This document shows, piece after piece, positions 62,591-64,000 of a stretch of 64,000 nucleotides of DNA (the first letter of the stretch is position 1; each line of letters starts with the position of its first letter). Both the position numbers and the translations under genes were made by a program. This DNA is from Caulobacter sp. FWC2 (lineage in GTDB: Bacteria > Pseudomonadota > Alphaproteobacteria > Caulobacterales > Caulobacteraceae): assembly GCF_002742625.1 (NCBI RefSeq), contig NZ_PEBF01000001.1, forward strand, positions 2,108,001 to 2,172,000. Direction: 5' to 3'. The notes beneath the pieces were generated by a model. The model ran no database searches, was not told the DNA's origin, and saw only the letters and a list, made by a program, of their open reading frames with translations.

Positions 62591-63880
62591 GTGTCGAGGA
62601 TCTGGCAGAGCGAGTGGGAAAAGCGTCGGCGCCTGAAATGGATCGCCGGCGGCGCGGCGGGCCTTGTCCTGGTCGGCGGCCTGGCGACCCTACCGTTTCT
62701 GAAGAAGGCCCCCAAGGCGGTGTCCGAGGCGATCGAGCAGGCGGCGCTGAACACCCCGGAGAAGCCGTCCGCCTGGCATGGCGATATCGACTACGACGCC
62801 CTGAACGCCCGCATCACGGCCATGGCCGCCGACAAGACCATGGAAGGCCTGGCCGTGGCCGTGGTCGAGAAGGGGCGACTGTCTTTTGTCCACGGCTATG
62901 GCCGCACCACCGAAGGCGGCGACAAGGTCGACTCCCGCACCGTGTTCCGATGGGCCTCGCTGTCCAAGACCGTTTCGTCGACCCTCAGCGCCCGGCTGGC
63001 GGCTGATGGAGCCCTGTCGCTGACCGAGCCGCTGGTGGCCTTCAACACCAGCCTGCGCCTGCCGGGCGACGCCCAGAACACCCTGACGGTCGAGGACCTG
63101 CTGTCGCAGCGCACGGGCCTGGGCAAGAACGCCTATGACGGTCAGCTGGAGGACGGCGTCGATCCGGCCAAGATCCGGGGCTCATATGGCGCGCTGAAGA
63201 CGGTCTGTCCGCCCGGCACCTGCCACAGCTACCAGAACGTCGCCTATGACACGATCACCGAGGTCATCCAGGGCAAGACGGGCGAGCCCTATGCCGCCAC
63301 GGTGCAGCGTAAGCTGTTCGGCCCGCTGGGCATGACCGGCGCCTCGATCGGCATGGCCGGCCTGACCTCGGCCGAGCACTGGGCCCGGCCCCACGACCGC
63401 GCCCGACGGGAGCTGAAGTTGTCCGACGCCTATTACCGCGTGCCCGCGGCGGCCGGCGTCAACTCGACGATCGTCGACCTGGCTGCCTGGATGCAGGCCC
63501 AGATGGGCCTCAAGCCGGACGTCCTGTCGTCGACGGTCCTGGACGAGGTGCAGCGCCCCCGCGTCGCCACCGGGCGGCCCTATGGCCGCCTGAACATCGC
63601 CCGCGAGCTGAAGAACCCGGCCTATGGCCTGGGCATGCGCAGCTTCACCTACAAGGGTCACCGCCTGATCGGCCACAGCGGCGGGGTCTCGGGCTATCGC
63701 TCGACCATGATGTTCGACCCGGCGACCAAGACGGGCATCGTCATGCTGTGGAACAGCGACGCCAACCTGCCTTTCCGCTTCCAGGGCGAGTTCTTCGACC
63801 GCGTCTACCGGATCCCGTTCACGGACTATCTAGACCTGGACTCGGGTCAGCCGGGCGCGGAGGCCTCGCTGTCGGACTGA
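62591..63880 (+). CDS. Membrane-anchored serine hydrolase, beta-lactamase-like
   Basis: A 429-residue serine hydrolase with an N-terminal membrane anchor (about 16-36) after a basic stretch KRRRLK. Catalytic motifs are SLSK (Ser123, Lys126), YQN from Tyr214, and HSGGVSG near residue 358 in place of KTG. The start is GTG at 62591. The catalytic domain should face the periplasm. It is a second, different member of the family whose first copy is at 7114-8244; substrate unknown. Confidence 0.9.
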   Translation: MSRIWQSEWEKRRRLKWIAGGAAGLVLVGGLATLPFLKKAPKAVSEAIEQAALNTPEKPSAWHGDIDYDALNARITAMAADKTMEGLAVAVVEKGRLSFVHGYGRTTEGGDKVDSRTVFRWASLSKTVSSTLSARLAADGALSLTEPLVAFNTSLRLPGDAQNTLTVEDLLSQRTGLGKNAYDGQLEDGVDPAKIRGSYGALKTVCPPGTCHSYQNVAYDTITEVIQGKTGEPYAATVQRKLFGPLGMTGASIGMAGLTSAEHWARPHDRARRELKLSDAYYRVPAAAGVNSTIVDLAAWMQAQMGLKPDVLSSTVLDEVQRPRVATGRPYGRLNIARELKNPAYGLGMRSFTYKGHRLIGHSGGVSGYRSTMMFDPATKTGIVMLWNSDANLPFRFQGEFFDRVYRIPFTDYLDLDSGQPGAEASLSD

Positions 63881-63885
63881 ATCTT

Positions 63886-63940
63886 CCTTCTCCCCTTGCG
63901 GGAGAAGGTGTCGCCGTCGGCGACGGATGAGGGGTTGATA
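63886..63940. repeat. Intergenic palindromic repeat near the window end
   Basis: A 9-bp hairpin (63886-63894 with 63900-63908) followed by a short GTCGCCGTCGGCGAC-type palindrome and a GATGAGGGG tail. This layout recurs between genes in Caulobacter-like genomes as I recall, but only this copy is visible here. No gene is seen from 63881 to 64000. Confidence 0.55.
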
Positions 63941-64000
63941 GACCTGTCGGCTTGGCGCTCGGTCTATCTGTCTAGCGGCGGCGTCTTTCTTCGACCCCTC

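Overview
The window is high-GC chromosomal DNA from an alphaproteobacterium, most likely a Caulobacter or close relative. That assignment is an inference from several things. The gene order is the alphaproteobacterial one: rpsF-rpsR-rplI, then dnaB, alr, radA, cvpA and purF; yfgM-like, bamB, der; fabD-fabG-acpP-fabF-mltG-yicC-gmk; lptF-lptG-lptD-surA-pdxA-rsmA. There is also an HWE-family histidine kinase, a soluble chemoreceptor, a TonB-dependent receptor, and intergenic repeats of a kind common in Caulobacterales. Coding density is very high, no gene-free stretch exceeds about 300 bases, and 4-base stop/start overlaps are frequent. No tRNA, rRNA, CRISPR array, prophage, transposase or plasmid function was found.

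Layout. 1-1.8 kb: an ECF sigma factor, two related small membrane proteins that look like sigma partners, and a DUF6249 membrane protein. 1.9-8.2 kb (+): panB, which apparently starts at CTG, then a YfgM-like TPR protein, bamB and der, then a secreted serine hydrolase. 8.2-25.7 kb (almost all -): a PAS chemoreceptor, a YciK-like dehydrogenase, an SBF-type transporter, purF-cvpA-radA, a DUF6311 membrane protein, alr, marC, dnaB, a TonB-dependent receptor and the rpsF-rpsR-rplI operon. One small lipoprotein gene on the + strand interrupts this run. 26-29.9 kb: a secreted unknown, a sterol-desaturase-type di-iron enzyme, a membrane-anchored AraC regulator, and a periplasmic peroxiredoxin divergent from a truncated hemoglobin. 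29.9-36.2 kb (+): fatty acid synthesis (fabD, fabG, acpP, fabF) running into mltG, yicC and gmk. 36.3-39.1 kb: two small stress or membrane proteins and an HWE sensor kinase. 38.7-47.2 kb (-): an LPS-export and outer-membrane assembly cluster (lptF, lptG, lptD, surA) with pdxA, rsmA and a GNAT enzyme. 47.4-52.3 kb (+): pepA, holC, an I78-type lipoprotein and a MASE1-PAS hybrid kinase. 52.3-64 kb: an ABC-F ATPase, ndk, a secreted TPR protein with a degenerate peptidase motif, a YoaK-type membrane protein, purM-purN, rnd, a second hybrid kinase and a serine hydrolase.

How the genes work together: most of the window is core metabolism and envelope biogenesis. It covers pantothenate to ACP to fatty acid synthesis, purine synthesis (purF, purM, purN, gmk, ndk), outer-membrane protein and LPS assembly (bamB, surA, lptDFG) and peptidoglycan (alr, mltG). 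Sensory genes are scattered between these blocks.

I found no convincing new multi-gene system. The items most worth a second look are the CTG start of panB, the duplicated sigma-partner proteins, the 52-base palindrome between fabG and acpP, the paired inverted repeats at 36.25 and 58.2 kb, an unlisted 38-residue membrane peptide, and a secreted TPR protein whose metallopeptidase motif appears to have decayed. Starts were adjusted wherever a ribosome binding site, signal peptide or family alignment pointed to an internal start; those cases are stated in the entries.
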